DNA of 64,000 nt from Hoeflea sp. YIM 152468 (GCF_029210485.1 NZ_JARGET010000003.1:248001-312000), one strand, 5' to 3'; counted from the stretch's first letter, positions 16,052 to 25,101 are shown. The notes: generated from the sequence alone by a model not told the origin. Numbers and translations are program-made.

Positions 16052-17086
16052 TCATGCGGGCACTGGCGCATCATCGCGCATCAGTCCATCGGCTTTCAGC
16101 TCCGCCCAAAGCGCCGAAGGAATACTGGCCCGGGCAGCGTCCAGATTGGCCTCCACCTCGGCCACGCCCTGCCCGCCGGGAATCACCGAAACCACGGCCG
16201 GATGGCACAGCGGGAACTGAAAGGCGGCGTCGACCATGCGCACGCCGTGGCGTTTGCAGACGGCATCAATTCTCGCCACCCGGTCCAGAATATGCTGCGG
16301 CGCCGGGTCGTAATTGTAAAATGCGCCGGGTTTGGCGCCGGTCGCCAGCACGCCGGAATTGTAGGGGCCGCCGATGATAATGCCGATGCCGCGCTGCACG
16401 GCCAGCGGCAGGAAACTCTCCAGCGCCTGCTGCTCCAGCAGCGTATAGCGCCCGGCCAGCAGGAACAGATCAAAATCGCCGCGCTCGGCCATGCTCTGAC
16501 ACGGCTGCCATTCATTGACGCCGGCGCCAAAGGCCTTGATCACGCCCTGGTCCCGCAATGACAGCAGCGCCTTGTAGCCGCCGGCCATGAACTCGTCGAG
16601 CTTGGCGTCGAGCGCTTCCTGACTGCCGTGGTTGAATATGTCGAGGTCATGGGCAAACAGGATGTCGATGCTGTCGACGCCGAGCCGCTCGAGCGAAAAC
16701 TCGACCGACCGCATCACCCCGTCATGGGTGTAATCATACACCTCCTTGCGTGCCGGGACTTCAAAGAACTTGCCGATACAGTCGCGTTTCTCGCCCGGCT
16801 CACAACGCCTGAGCAACCGCCCAACCTTGGTTGACAGCACATAGTCATCGCGCGGTTTGTCACGCAAGAAGCGGTTGACCCGGGTCTCTGACAATCCGAG
16901 GCCGTAAAGCGGTGCAGTATCGAAATAGCGCACACCGAGATCCCAGGCTCGGCTCAGCGTCGCATGGGCCTGGTCGTCGCTGATCGCCCGGTAGAGATTG
17001 CCAATCGGAGCGGCGCCAAAACCGAGCTCGGTAAATCTCACTCCGCCATTGCCAATCCGGTCCCAGTGCCGTGTCTTCAATTGCAT
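16052..17086 (-). CDS. Aldo/keto reductase, aldose 1-dehydrogenase-like
   Basis: A 344-residue NAD(P)-dependent oxidoreductase with a TIM-barrel fold. The catalytic tetrad is visible: Asp and Tyr in YFDTAPLYGLGLSE, Lys in VLSTKVGRLL, and His in ILFAHDLDIF. The sequence resembles the L-fucose/D-threo-aldose dehydrogenase and pyridoxal 4-dehydrogenase branch, which oxidises aldoses to lactones. The downstream lactonase supports this. ATG 17086 has GGGAGG five bases upstream; longer starts up to 17161 would cross the operator. It is transcribed away from the BtpA gene under a shared control region. The actual sugar is not determinable here. Confidence 0.85.
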   Translation of the reverse strand: MQLKTRHWDRIGNGGVRFTELGFGAAPIGNLYRAISDDQAHATLSRAWDLGVRYFDTAPLYGLGLSETRVNRFLRDKPRDDYVLSTKVGRLLRRCEPGEKRDCIGKFFEVPARKEVYDYTHDGVMRSVEFSLERLGVDSIDILFAHDLDIFNHGSQEALDAKLDEFMAGGYKALLSLRDQGVIKAFGAGVNEWQPCQSMAERGDFDLFLLAGRYTLLEQQALESFLPLAVQRGIGIIIGGPYNSGVLATGAKPGAFYNYDPAPQHILDRVARIDAVCKRHGVRMVDAAFQFPLCHPAVVSVIPGGQGVAEVEANLDAARASIPSALWAELKADGLMRDDAPVPA

Positions 17087-17102
17087 CTGCGCCTCCCTGC
17101 CT

Positions 17103-17121
17103 GCTAACATGCTAGTATATT
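17103..17121. promoter_or_regulatory. Palindromic operator, aldo/keto reductase-btpA divergent promoter (site B)
   Basis: GCTAACATGCTAGTATATT repeats the left half of the operator (CTAACATGCT) exactly as in site C and has an imperfect right half (AGTATA instead of AGCATG). On the minus strand it overlaps TATACT, a near-consensus -10 for the aldo/keto reductase gene. Its position between two divergent operons of the island supports regulation by the same GntR protein. Confidence 0.55.
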
Positions 17122-17175
17122 TGCCAAGCGGCTGCATAGCTTTGATTGAGGCTTGCGGCAAATGTGGGGATTGAT

Positions 17176-17988
17176 TTGAGCAAATTCAAGAATGTGTTCG
17201 GACCGGGAAAACCGGTGATCGGAATGGTGCATCTAGGGGCCTTGCCGGGGTCACCGCTGCATGACTACGAGGCGGGCCTCGATGGCCTGGTCACAGCGGC
17301 GAGAGCCGATGTGACGGCGCTGCAAAATGCCGGGTTCGACGCCATCATGTTCGGCAATGAAAATGACCGGCCCTATGAGTTCAAGGTAGACATCGCGTCG
17401 ACCGCCACCATGGCCTATGTCATCGGACAGTTGCGTGGCGAAATCAGGGTTCCCTTCGGCGTCAATGTGCTGTGGGACCCGATCAGCTCGATCGCGCTCG
17501 CTGCCGCGACCGGCGCCGCCTTCGTGCGCGAGATCTTTACAGGATCCTATGCCAGCGACATGGGACCCTGGACGCCCGGTGCGGGCGCGGCGATGCGCTA
17601 TCGCGACCGGATCGGCCGCAAGGATCTGGCGATGCTGTACAATGTCTCGGCCGAGTTCGCAGACAGCCTCGACCGCCGTTCCCTGCCCGACCGGGCGCGC
17701 AGCGCGGTGTTCTCGTCGATACCGGACGCGGTGCTGGTTTCGGGCCAGATCACCGGCGAGGCAGCGGCGATGTCCGATCTCCAGGCTGTCAAGACTGTGC
17801 TGCCGGACACGCCGGTGCTGGCCAATACCGGCGTCAAGCATGCTACCATCGCCGACATACTCAGGGTCGCCGACGGCTGCATCATCGGCTCGGCACTGAA
17901 GATCGACGGCGATACCTGGAAGGCTGTCGACCCCGAGCGGGCGAGTGACCTGATGCAGCGCGCCCGCGCAGCGCGAGGCGGTGCATGA
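17176..17988 (+). CDS. BtpA/SgcQ family TIM-barrel protein
   Basis: A 270-residue protein. The N-terminal run KNVFGPGKPVIGMVHLGALP followed by GSPLHDYE is the BtpA/SgcQ signature. Further conserved blocks are GFDAIMFGNENDRPY, PFGVNVLWDP, and TPVLANTGVKHATI followed by ADGCIIGSALK, a phosphate-binding-like glycine region at the barrel's C-terminal face. E. coli SgcQ lies in a sugar operon of unknown substrate; cyanobacterial BtpA is linked to photosystem I biogenesis. I chose TTG 17176 because the family N-terminus begins there and GGGGA lies 5 bases upstream; GTG 17164 and TTG 17146 are alternatives. The next gene overlaps by 4 bp. Confidence 0.85.
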   Translation: MSKFKNVFGPGKPVIGMVHLGALPGSPLHDYEAGLDGLVTAARADVTALQNAGFDAIMFGNENDRPYEFKVDIASTATMAYVIGQLRGEIRVPFGVNVLWDPISSIALAAATGAAFVREIFTGSYASDMGPWTPGAGAAMRYRDRIGRKDLAMLYNVSAEFADSLDRRSLPDRARSAVFSSIPDAVLVSGQITGEAAAMSDLQAVKTVLPDTPVLANTGVKHATIADILRVADGCIIGSALKIDGDTWKAVDPERASDLMQRARAARGGA

Positions 17989-19082
17989 TGCGGCGGCGTT
18001 TGCGGCAGGATCTGATTGATCTGATGATGACGCCGGGCCTGTCGGGTCATGAGGAGCGGGTCGCCGCGCTGGTTCGCGCGCGCCTGTCGCAAGCTGGCGT
18101 CGCCAGCCGGGTCGACCGGATGGGCAATGTAATCGCCAGTCTCGCGGGCAACCCGGATGCGCCTTCGGTCATGATCTTTACCCATATGGACCAGCTCGGG
18201 TTCTTCGTCCGCAGGATCGAGGCCGACGGATTAATCCGGGTTGAACGCATGGGCGGCGTTTCCGAGCGCGCGATGGCGGCACAGGTCGTCACCCTTTGCA
18301 TCGGCGAAGGCCGCGACGTCACCGGCATCATCATCAACAAGGCGCATCATGCCACCGGACCGGACGAAAAATACAAGGTGGTGACGGCTCCGGATATATT
18401 GATCGACACCGGTCATGGCGACAAAGAGGCGGTCGAAGCCGCCGGTATCCGGATCGGCACGCCGGTTGTCTACCAGTCCCGGGTGATCGAGCTCGCCGGG
18501 GACCGGATCGCAGGTCCGTCCGTCGATGACCGGGCCGGTTGCGCGGCGCTGCTGGAAATCGCCCGCGGTCTCATCGAACGCAGCGGCGGCCCGACCGTGC
18601 ATGTGGTGTTCAGCGTTCAGGAAGAGTTCAATCTGCGCGGCGCGCTGGTGGCGGCGCAGGCGCTCAAGCCGGACATCGCCATCCAGATCGACCTGATGCT
18701 TGCAACCGATACGCCGGATATGGCCGAACGCGGCGAGATGAAGCTCGGCGGCGGCCCCGGCATCAGCCTCTATTCCTTTCACGGCCGCGGCACGCTGAAC
18801 GGCGTCATCCCGCATCCATCGATGGTGACGCTGTTTGAGCAGACTGCAGAACGGCTCGGCATGCCGCTGCAACGCTCGGCCCAGGTCGGTGTGCTGACAG
18901 ATTTGTCCTACGTGCAACTGGTCGGCGAAGGCGTGGCGTCGATCGATATCGGCTTTCCCATGCGGCACTCGCACTCGACGGTCGAATGCTGCGATCTCGC
19001 CGACGTCGAAGCCATGGCCAAACTGGCGCTCGCCGCCATCAGCGGCATCGGCGCCGATTTCAAGCTGACCCGGGAGATCTGA
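17985..19082 (+). CDS. M42 family metallopeptidase-like hydrolase (FrvX/SgcX type)
   Basis: A 365-residue protein of the M42 aminopeptidase/endoglucanase family. All expected metal and catalytic residues are visible: IFTHMDQLGFFVRRIE (first His and Asp), GPSVDDRAGCAALLEI (bridging Asp), VVFSVQEEFNLRGALVAAQA (Glu-Glu), IQIDLML (Asp) and MRHSHSTVECCDL (last His). Annotated members cleave N-terminal residues from peptides, but homologues FrvX and SgcX sit in sugar operons, as this one does, so its real substrate here may be a glycoconjugate or acylated sugar. It overlaps the BtpA stop (ATGA) and is followed by the kinase after 4 bp. Confidence 0.85.
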   Translation: MMRRRLRQDLIDLMMTPGLSGHEERVAALVRARLSQAGVASRVDRMGNVIASLAGNPDAPSVMIFTHMDQLGFFVRRIEADGLIRVERMGGVSERAMAAQVVTLCIGEGRDVTGIIINKAHHATGPDEKYKVVTAPDILIDTGHGDKEAVEAAGIRIGTPVVYQSRVIELAGDRIAGPSVDDRAGCAALLEIARGLIERSGGPTVHVVFSVQEEFNLRGALVAAQALKPDIAIQIDLMLATDTPDMAERGEMKLGGGPGISLYSFHGRGTLNGVIPHPSMVTLFEQTAERLGMPLQRSAQVGVLTDLSYVQLVGEGVASIDIGFPMRHSHSTVECCDLADVEAMAKLALAAISGIGADFKLTREI

Positions 19083-19086
19083 GGAC

Positions 19087-20580
19087 ATGGGGTTCACGCT
19101 GGGAATCGACATCGGCACATTCGAATCCAAGGGCGTCCTGGTGGAAGACGGCGGCCGCATTGTCGCGCAAGCCTCTTGCAGCCATGAATTGATCGTGCCG
19201 AGGCCGGGATGGGCCGAGCACCGCGCCGAGCAGGATTGGTGGAGCGACTTTGTCACCATCACCCGCGGATTGCTCGGCGACAGCGGCATCGACCCCCCGG
19301 AGATACGGGCTGTGGCCACCTCGGCGATCGGTCCGTGCATGCTGCCGGTGGACCGCGACGGCGCGCCGCTGATCAATGCCGTGCTTTACGGTGTCGATAC
19401 CCGCGCCGGCGACGAGATCGCCGACCTCAACCAGGCCATCGGCGAGGCGACAATCCTCACGCGTTGCGGCAACGCGCTGACCGCGCAATCGGTCGGCCCG
19501 AAAATACTCTGGTTCAGACGCAATCATCCCGAGCTTTGGGCCAGGACCGGAAAAATTCTGTCGTCGACCAGTTACCTGACCTTCAAGCTGACCGGAGAAC
19601 AGGTGATTGATCATTACACGGCGGCGAGTTTCTCACCGCTCTACGACATCGCCAGACAGGACTGGTGTTTCGATCTGGCTGATATCTGTGCGCCGGAATT
19701 GCTGCCCAAACTGATGTGGTCGACAGAAATCGCCGGTCATGTACAGGAGAGTGCGGCTGCCGAGACAGGTCTTGCCGCGGGAACGCCGGTGATCTGCGGC
19801 ACCATCGACGCGGCGGCGGAGGCGGTCAGCGTTGGCGTCAACGCCCCCGGCGACATGATGATGATGTACGGATCGACGATCTTCATCATCTTGCTGTCGG
19901 ACACAGCCTTGTCGGACGCGCGGCTGTGGCATGCGCCGTGGCTTTTTCCTGGCCAACATGCGGCCATGGCAGGGCTTGCCACTTCGGGCACCCTGACACA
20001 CTGGTTCCGCGACCAGTTCGCCAGCGAGCTGCCGCGCGACAGCGCCTTTGCCATGCTCACCAGGGAGGCGGACGCTTCGCCGCCGGGCGCCAAGGGGCTC
20101 CTCTGCCTGCCCTATTTCTCCGGCGAACGCACGCCAATCCACGACAGCCATGCCAAGGGATGTTTCTTCGGGCTCGATCTCACGCATAATCGGGGCGACA
20201 TGTACCGCGCGGTGCTGGAGGGTATTGCCGCGGCCACGCGGCATATCGCCGACACCTATGCCGAGGCCGGGCGGCGTCCGGCCCGCGTGCTGGCGGTGGG
20301 CGGCGGCACCCGGAACCGCCCCTGGCTGCAGGCCACCTCTGACATTACCGGACTTGACCAAATCGTCTGCGAGGTGACCACCGGGGCCTCCTATGGTGAC
20401 GCATTCCTGGCCTCGCTGGCTGTCGGAAGCGCTGAGCCGGGCGACATTACAACATGGAACCCGGGCGCCAGAACGATCAAGGCCGAGCGCCATGTCGCCT
20501 ATGAGCGGCAATATCCGTTGTTTCTGAAGCTCTATGAGCAGACCCGCGACATCATGGCAGCGCTGGATAAAGGCCGATGA
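19087..20580 (+). CDS. FGGY-family carbohydrate kinase (xylulokinase-like)
   Basis: A 497-residue sugar kinase. The N-terminal ATPase motif is TLGIDIGTFESKGVLVEDGG, the connecting region contains ICGTIDAAAEAVSVGVNAPG with the probable catalytic Asp, and the C-terminal domain carries FSGERTPIHDSHAKG and the second phosphate motif VLAVGGGTRNRPWLQATSDI. FGGY kinases phosphorylate ketoses, polyols or similar open-chain sugars; xylulokinase-like members dominate the similarity I recognise. It overlaps the SIS gene by ATGA, so kinase and isomerase are translationally coupled, which suggests consecutive steps. Confidence 0.88.
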   Translation: MGFTLGIDIGTFESKGVLVEDGGRIVAQASCSHELIVPRPGWAEHRAEQDWWSDFVTITRGLLGDSGIDPPEIRAVATSAIGPCMLPVDRDGAPLINAVLYGVDTRAGDEIADLNQAIGEATILTRCGNALTAQSVGPKILWFRRNHPELWARTGKILSSTSYLTFKLTGEQVIDHYTAASFSPLYDIARQDWCFDLADICAPELLPKLMWSTEIAGHVQESAAAETGLAAGTPVICGTIDAAAEAVSVGVNAPGDMMMMYGSTIFIILLSDTALSDARLWHAPWLFPGQHAAMAGLATSGTLTHWFRDQFASELPRDSAFAMLTREADASPPGAKGLLCLPYFSGERTPIHDSHAKGCFFGLDLTHNRGDMYRAVLEGIAAATRHIADTYAEAGRRPARVLAVGGGTRNRPWLQATSDITGLDQIVCEVTTGASYGDAFLASLAVGSAEPGDITTWNPGARTIKAERHVAYERQYPLFLKLYEQTRDIMAALDKGR

Positions 20581-21122
20581 CCCAGTTCCGGGAAGCACTG
20601 CTGGAAATCGGCATGGTGGTCGAAGCCATCAAGCCGCAGGATATCGAGCGGGCGACGGCGTTGATCGCTGCCGCCAAAACCATTGTCGCCTATGGCTGCG
20701 GTCGAGAGGCGTTGCAGGTCAGGGGGCTGACGATGCGGCTCTTCCACCTGGGCCTGAGCGTTTCGATGCAAGGCGACATGACGACACCGCCGCTGGGACC
20801 GGGCGACTTGTTTTTGTGTTCCGCCGGGCCGGGCGAGCTCGCAACGGTTACAGCCTTGATGCGCGTGGCCAGGGATGCCGGAGCGAAGACCCTGTTTCTG
20901 ACCGCCGAACCTGACTGCGAGGCAGCAGGCCTTGCCGATCTGGTGGTTGAAATTCCGGCGCAAACGATGTCCCGGGACATTGGCGGCGGCTCGATCCTGC
21001 CGATGGGATCGGTCTACGAGGGCGCGCTGTTCCTGCTGTTCGAGATCATGGTTCTCCGGCTGAAGGACCAGCTTGGCGAAACCACCGAGAGCATGCGGGC
21101 ACGCCACACCAATATGGAGTGA
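20577..21122 (+). CDS. SIS-domain isomerase, 6-phospho-3-hexuloisomerase (HxlB)-like
   Basis: A 181-residue single SIS domain. It follows the HxlB pattern: IVAYGCGREALQVRGLTMRL, then MRLFHLGLSVSMQGDMTTPP, the phosphate-binding LFLCSAGPGELATV (SGSGET in typical HxlB), ILPMGSVYEGALFLLFEIMV, and a C-terminal ESMRARHTNME close to the family ending RHANLE. HxlB interconverts 3-hexulose 6-phosphate and fructose 6-phosphate. There is no 3-hexulose-6-phosphate synthase here, so the enzyme probably acts on a phosphate made by the upstream kinase. The altered SAGPGE loop hints at a changed substrate. It is the last gene of this unit, followed by the convergent permease gene. Confidence 0.8.
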   Translation: MTQFREALLEIGMVVEAIKPQDIERATALIAAAKTIVAYGCGREALQVRGLTMRLFHLGLSVSMQGDMTTPPLGPGDLFLCSAGPGELATVTALMRVARDAGAKTLFLTAEPDCEAAGLADLVVEIPAQTMSRDIGGGSILPMGSVYEGALFLLFEIMVLRLKDQLGETTESMRARHTNME

Positions 21123-21160
21123 CGCGGATGACGGCCCACCACACCGGTTAAGGCCGCGAC

Positions 21161-22078
21161 CTATTTCACCGCGCCTGCGGCCATTCCCTTGATGATAAAG
21201 CGCTCAAGCACGATCCCTATGACGATCAGCGGCACGATCGCGGCAAAGGAGAGAGCCGCCATCGACCACCAGCTGATGCCCTGACTGCCTGTCTGGCTCG
21301 CCACCATCACCGGCAGCGTGTTGGCATGGGTCGAGGTCAGGAGCGCGGCAAAAAAATACTCGTTCCAGGTCAGCACAAGCGAAAGAATGAAAGCTGCGAC
21401 CATGCCCGGAAGGGCGATCGGCAGGACGATGGTGGCAAAGGCGCCCCAGATCGACAGCCCGTCAACCAGCGCCGCTTCTTCCAGTTCCTTGGGAATGCCG
21501 GCGAACTGGTCGCGCATGATCCAGATGACGATCGGCAGCACGGTGAGCGTGTAAAGCAGGATCAGGCCGATGCGGGTATCAAGCAACGCCAGGGATTTGT
21601 AGAGCACCAGAAATGGCAGCGCCAGCACCACCGGCGGCAGGATCAGCTGGCTGAGAAAAAAGAAGGAGATATCCGAATTGCGCATAAAGCCGAAGCGATA
21701 GGAAAACCGCGACAACCCGTAGGCTGCCAGCGACCCCAGACCCACCGCCAGCGCCGAGGCCGAAAGCGCGGTGATCACCGAATTGTAGAAGCGTTTGACG
21801 AATTCGTCGCGCACGGTGGAGTCAGCCCAGATCGTATCCGGCGAAAGCCCGAGTGACCGCCAGCCAAGCCATTTGGGCTGGTAGTCCCAGAACGGGATCA
21901 GATTCCCCCGCATCACGTCGGGGGCCATTTTGAACGAGGTGGTGATGGTCCAGTAGATCGGGAACAGACAGATGATCGCCCACAATATCAGCGCGGCATA
22001 AACCGCAACCCGGCCTGAGAACCATTTGGCCTTGTGCGCGAAGTCATCGGGGCTGTCATAAAAGATCTGCTGGCTCAT
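21161..22078 (-). CDS. Carbohydrate ABC transporter permease (MalG type)
   Basis: A 305-residue inner-membrane permease with six predicted helices. The N-terminus has ALILWAIICLFPIYWTITTS; the cytoplasmic EAA loop is PKELEEAALVDGLSIWGAFA followed by IVLPIALPGM, which docks to the ATPase. This is the CUT1 second-permease pattern. It begins 21 bp after the first permease gene and shares its operon with the binding protein. It transports the unknown island sugar across the inner membrane together with its partner permease. Confidence 0.92.
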   Translation of the reverse strand: MSQQIFYDSPDDFAHKAKWFSGRVAVYAALILWAIICLFPIYWTITTSFKMAPDVMRGNLIPFWDYQPKWLGWRSLGLSPDTIWADSTVRDEFVKRFYNSVITALSASALAVGLGSLAAYGLSRFSYRFGFMRNSDISFFFLSQLILPPVVLALPFLVLYKSLALLDTRIGLILLYTLTVLPIVIWIMRDQFAGIPKELEEAALVDGLSIWGAFATIVLPIALPGMVAAFILSLVLTWNEYFFAALLTSTHANTLPVMVASQTGSQGISWWSMAALSFAAIVPLIVIGIVLERFIIKGMAAGAVK

Positions 22079-22099
22079 CTCAATCCTTGTCCTTGCCGT

Positions 22100-23206
22100 T
22101 CAGTATCGCGGCCGCGCCCAGCGGTCGGTCAGTTTCATGAGCAACGTGATCGCAATCACGATGACCACCAGATAGACCATCGCCAAGAGCGTGCCGTAGC
22201 CGACATTGGAGCGGTCGCGATATTCGCGGAAGATGAAACTGGTGACGCTGTCGGTGGCCCCGCCGGGGCCTCCGGACGTCACATTGATGATGATGTCGGC
22301 AAGCTTGAGCTTGAAGATGACACGGATCAGGATCACCGTGATCGAGACCGGCAGCATCAGCGGAAATGTGACTTCCCAAAATCCGCGCCAGGCGCGGGCG
22401 CCATCGACCTTGGCCGCCTCCTGAATGTCCTTGGGAATAGCCTGCAGGCCGGCCAGGATCATGATCATCATGAAAGGTATGTAGGTCCAGGCGTCCATCA
22501 CCATGATGGTGAAACGCGCCATCTCCGGTGAGCCGAAAAACGATGGCGACTCCCAGCCCAGCTCACGCGCCAGCCGCGCCAGGGGGCCGAAACGGACTTC
22601 CATCATCGACTTGCCGATCATCCAGCTGACCGCCACCGGCGACAGCATCAGCGGCATCAAGAAGGCCACCCGGAAAAACTTGCGGGCGCGGATTTGCGAA
22701 TTCAGCAGCAGCGCCAGTCCGAATGCAATGGCGTATTCGACGATGATGGCGAGCGAGTAGCGCACCATGTTGGCGAGCGCGTTCCAGTAGAAATCATCGG
22801 TCCACATCTGACGGATATTATCAAGACCGTTGAAGGTGCGCCCGGTCGGCGAGGACAGGTTCCAGTCCGAAAACGCAATCACAAGTCCGAACAGCAGCGG
22901 AAACACCACCATCGATATCACGAACAGCGCCGCAGGCAGCACAAACAGAACCCGCTTGCCCCGCTCGCCGCGGATCAGCACCTGACCCCAGCACAGACAA
23001 ATTGCCCACAGCACATAGGCATACAGCGTCGGCCGCCAGGTCGAGAAGCCGAAAACGACGTGACCGGTTTCCTGCAAGGTTTGCGCGAGCGCGATCACGG
23101 CCAGGAACCCGGCAGAGCCCCAGATCATGGCCCGACCGATCGCCATCCTCCGGCCGGAGAGATTGTCGGTGGTGACAACGTGAAGGTAATCGCCTTGCTC
23201 GACCAA
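22100..23206 (-). CDS. Carbohydrate ABC transporter permease (MalF type)
   Basis: A roughly 368-residue CUT1 permease. Two hydrophobic segments at the N-terminus (GSAGFLAVIALAQTLQ and TLYAYVLWAICLCWGQVLI) precede the usual six-helix core. The EAA loop is AIPKDIQEAAKVDGARAWRG, followed by FWEVTFPLMLPVS. The start is uncertain: TTG 23206 is my choice; TTG 23230 overlaps the T tract of a terminator and ATG 23146 has GGAGG directly abutting it. The extra N-terminal helices resemble a subgroup of sugar permeases found with large TAT-exported binding proteins. Confidence 0.88.
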   Translation of the reverse strand: MVEQGDYLHVVTTDNLSGRRMAIGRAMIWGSAGFLAVIALAQTLQETGHVVFGFSTWRPTLYAYVLWAICLCWGQVLIRGERGKRVLFVLPAALFVISMVVFPLLFGLVIAFSDWNLSSPTGRTFNGLDNIRQMWTDDFYWNALANMVRYSLAIIVEYAIAFGLALLLNSQIRARKFFRVAFLMPLMLSPVAVSWMIGKSMMEVRFGPLARLARELGWESPSFFGSPEMARFTIMVMDAWTYIPFMMIMILAGLQAIPKDIQEAAKVDGARAWRGFWEVTFPLMLPVSITVILIRVIFKLKLADIIINVTSGGPGGATDSVTSFIFREYRDRSNVGYGTLLAMVYLVVIVIAITLLMKLTDRWARPRY

Positions 23207-23228
23207 ATGCGTGCATCCCGAATTGGAC

Positions 23229-23257
23229 AAAAACGCCGGCGGATGTCGCCGCCGGCG
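23229..23257 (-). terminator. Intrinsic terminator between binding-protein and permease genes
   Basis: On the minus strand a 9 bp GC-rich stem, CGCCGGCGG with CCGCCGGCG around a 6-base loop, is followed by TTTTT. It lies between the binding-protein gene and the first permease gene. Partial termination here would give more binding protein than permease, a common arrangement in ABC sugar operons. Confidence 0.75.
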
Positions 23258-23277
23258 GTCGGGTCAGAGTGGTGGAT

Positions 23278-24939
23278 TTACATGCCCAGCGACGCCTTGT
23301 AGAGCGCGATCTGGCTTTCCCGGCCGATCTGGTCGGTGATCTTCTCCCAGGCCGCCGCAATGGCATCAGCGGTTTCCTGAGCGGAGCCATACTGACCGGC
23401 AAAGCCCTTGGCCAGTTCATCCTCGGCCACCGAGTAGTACTGGAAGATGCCGGGAATACGCGGTTCAATCGCCGAATTGGGGTGATTGTAGCTGTCGGCG
23501 TTGGAGCCGAGATAATCCTCGACGAAGGCCCGGTCATAGCCGGCAGCTTCCCACTCCTCGTAGTTGAAGTGGCTGTTGCGGTAAGGCTGGAAGCCGGAGG
23601 GATAGGCCGAAGTCCACAGCGAAAGATCCTTGCCGCCGAGATGTGCGGCTGCTGACCAGGCGGCCTTGTGCTTCTTCTCGTCGCCATCGACCCGGGCCAT
23701 CACGTAAACGCCCCAGCCGATATAGGCCATGTTGGGCGCCTCGTTGGCTGTGGCTTCCCACTCACCGGTTTTGGAGTTGTAGACCTCATCGGAGCCCGGC
23801 AGGATGCCGAAGCTGACCACATCACCCACCACCGAGGTGTCGGAGGTGCGCGCCGAGGAGCCAACATCACCCCACCAGGCAATCGACGAGCCGGAGCCGG
23901 CAAGGAACTGCGAGAACGCCGTCGTCCCCGGATCGGCATTGATCTGGTCGGCCGGATAGGCGCCGTCGACCGCGATCAGATCCATCACTTCCTGGATGGC
24001 GCGGACGAAGGCCGGGTTGTTGACCCGCGGCTTCATGGTGTCGGAATCAAACAGCCACGCCGGATCATCGGGATGTTTGGCGTAAGCGGTGGCGCGGTCT
24101 TCAAGGAAATAGAAGCCGAAGCCGCCCCAGCCCTTGAGCGGGTCGAGGAATCCGTGCGCCTCAAGCCCGGTGAGCGGGTCCTTCTTGCCGGCGAGGAATT
24201 TCGAATGTGCCTGCACATCCTTCCAGGTCTTGGGCGGGGCCCAGTCGCCTTCTCCGCCCGCGTCTTTCCAGGCCGCAGCGAACTCCTCGTTTTCGTAGTA
24301 ATCCTTGCGGTAGGCGAAGGTGTGGCAATCGCCATCGATCGAGATCCGGTAGGTCTTGCCGTCCCAGGTGCCGACCGGCGCCTTGAGGTAACCGACATAG
24401 TCGTCCATGTCGATCTGGGCCTTGACCCAGTCCGGCATTTCCGATGCCAGCCCCTTGCCACAGACGTCGCCTTCGAACGGTGCGCCCATCTCGATGATGT
24501 CAAAATCCACCGTGCCGGTGGCAATCGACTGTTGCAGACGGGCATTGTAATCGGCCTGGGCCAGGTCGATCCAGTTGATCTTGGCGCCGGTGTAGGCTTC
24601 CCAGGGCTTCAGGAAACCACGGAACAGGAAGTTGTGAAGGTTCTGGTTGTTCAGCCCCATGAAAGTCAGCTCAACGCCTTCGAATTCTCCTTCGGCGACA
24701 CTGGCCTTGGTGGCCGCCAGGCACATCTCGCCGACCTTCTGCCAATCAGCATCGGTCGGCGATCCGGCGCCGACGCCCGGAATTTTCAGGATCGCGGCGC
24801 GCACATCATCCTGCGCAGCAGCGGTTTTCACGCCAAGTCCGCCCATGGCGGCCATTCCACCGACCGCGGCAGCGCCTTGCAGCAGCCGGCGTCGGCTCAT
24901 GGCCACCCTGACTGCATGTTCAAACAGTTCAACTTTCAT
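23278..24939 (-). CDS. Extracellular sugar-binding protein, TAT-type signal, family 1-like
   Basis: A 553-residue solute-binding protein, larger than the usual 400-450 residues. The N-terminus carries a twin-arginine signal (AMSRRRLLQGAAAVGG at residues 13-28) ending in TAAAQ, so it folds in the cytoplasm before export. Type I binding-protein features include LTFMGLNNQNLHNFLFRGFL, TAFSQFLAGSGSSIAWWGDV and an aromatic-rich middle. ATG 24939 has GGAGGTGTT upstream; longer starts would cover the promoter. It is the first gene of the permease operon and divergent from the ATPase gene. The ligand is unknown. Confidence 0.88.
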   Translation of the reverse strand: MKVELFEHAVRVAMSRRRLLQGAAAVGGMAAMGGLGVKTAAAQDDVRAAILKIPGVGAGSPTDADWQKVGEMCLAATKASVAEGEFEGVELTFMGLNNQNLHNFLFRGFLKPWEAYTGAKINWIDLAQADYNARLQQSIATGTVDFDIIEMGAPFEGDVCGKGLASEMPDWVKAQIDMDDYVGYLKAPVGTWDGKTYRISIDGDCHTFAYRKDYYENEEFAAAWKDAGGEGDWAPPKTWKDVQAHSKFLAGKKDPLTGLEAHGFLDPLKGWGGFGFYFLEDRATAYAKHPDDPAWLFDSDTMKPRVNNPAFVRAIQEVMDLIAVDGAYPADQINADPGTTAFSQFLAGSGSSIAWWGDVGSSARTSDTSVVGDVVSFGILPGSDEVYNSKTGEWEATANEAPNMAYIGWGVYVMARVDGDEKKHKAAWSAAAHLGGKDLSLWTSAYPSGFQPYRNSHFNYEEWEAAGYDRAFVEDYLGSNADSYNHPNSAIEPRIPGIFQYYSVAEDELAKGFAGQYGSAQETADAIAAAWEKITDQIGRESQIALYKASLGM

Positions 24940-25101
24940 GTAACACCTCCCTAGCGTTATCCGCTCCTCATGCGGTCCGGACCAGGGAGGCAATCCGACC
25001 ATTGTTTGGTCGTTGAACGCCTTGATCTTCCCAACGGCCGGGTCCGGAACAACCGGACAGACAGAAAACATTTCACCCTCCAGAGACGCTGTCAAGCGCC
25101 T

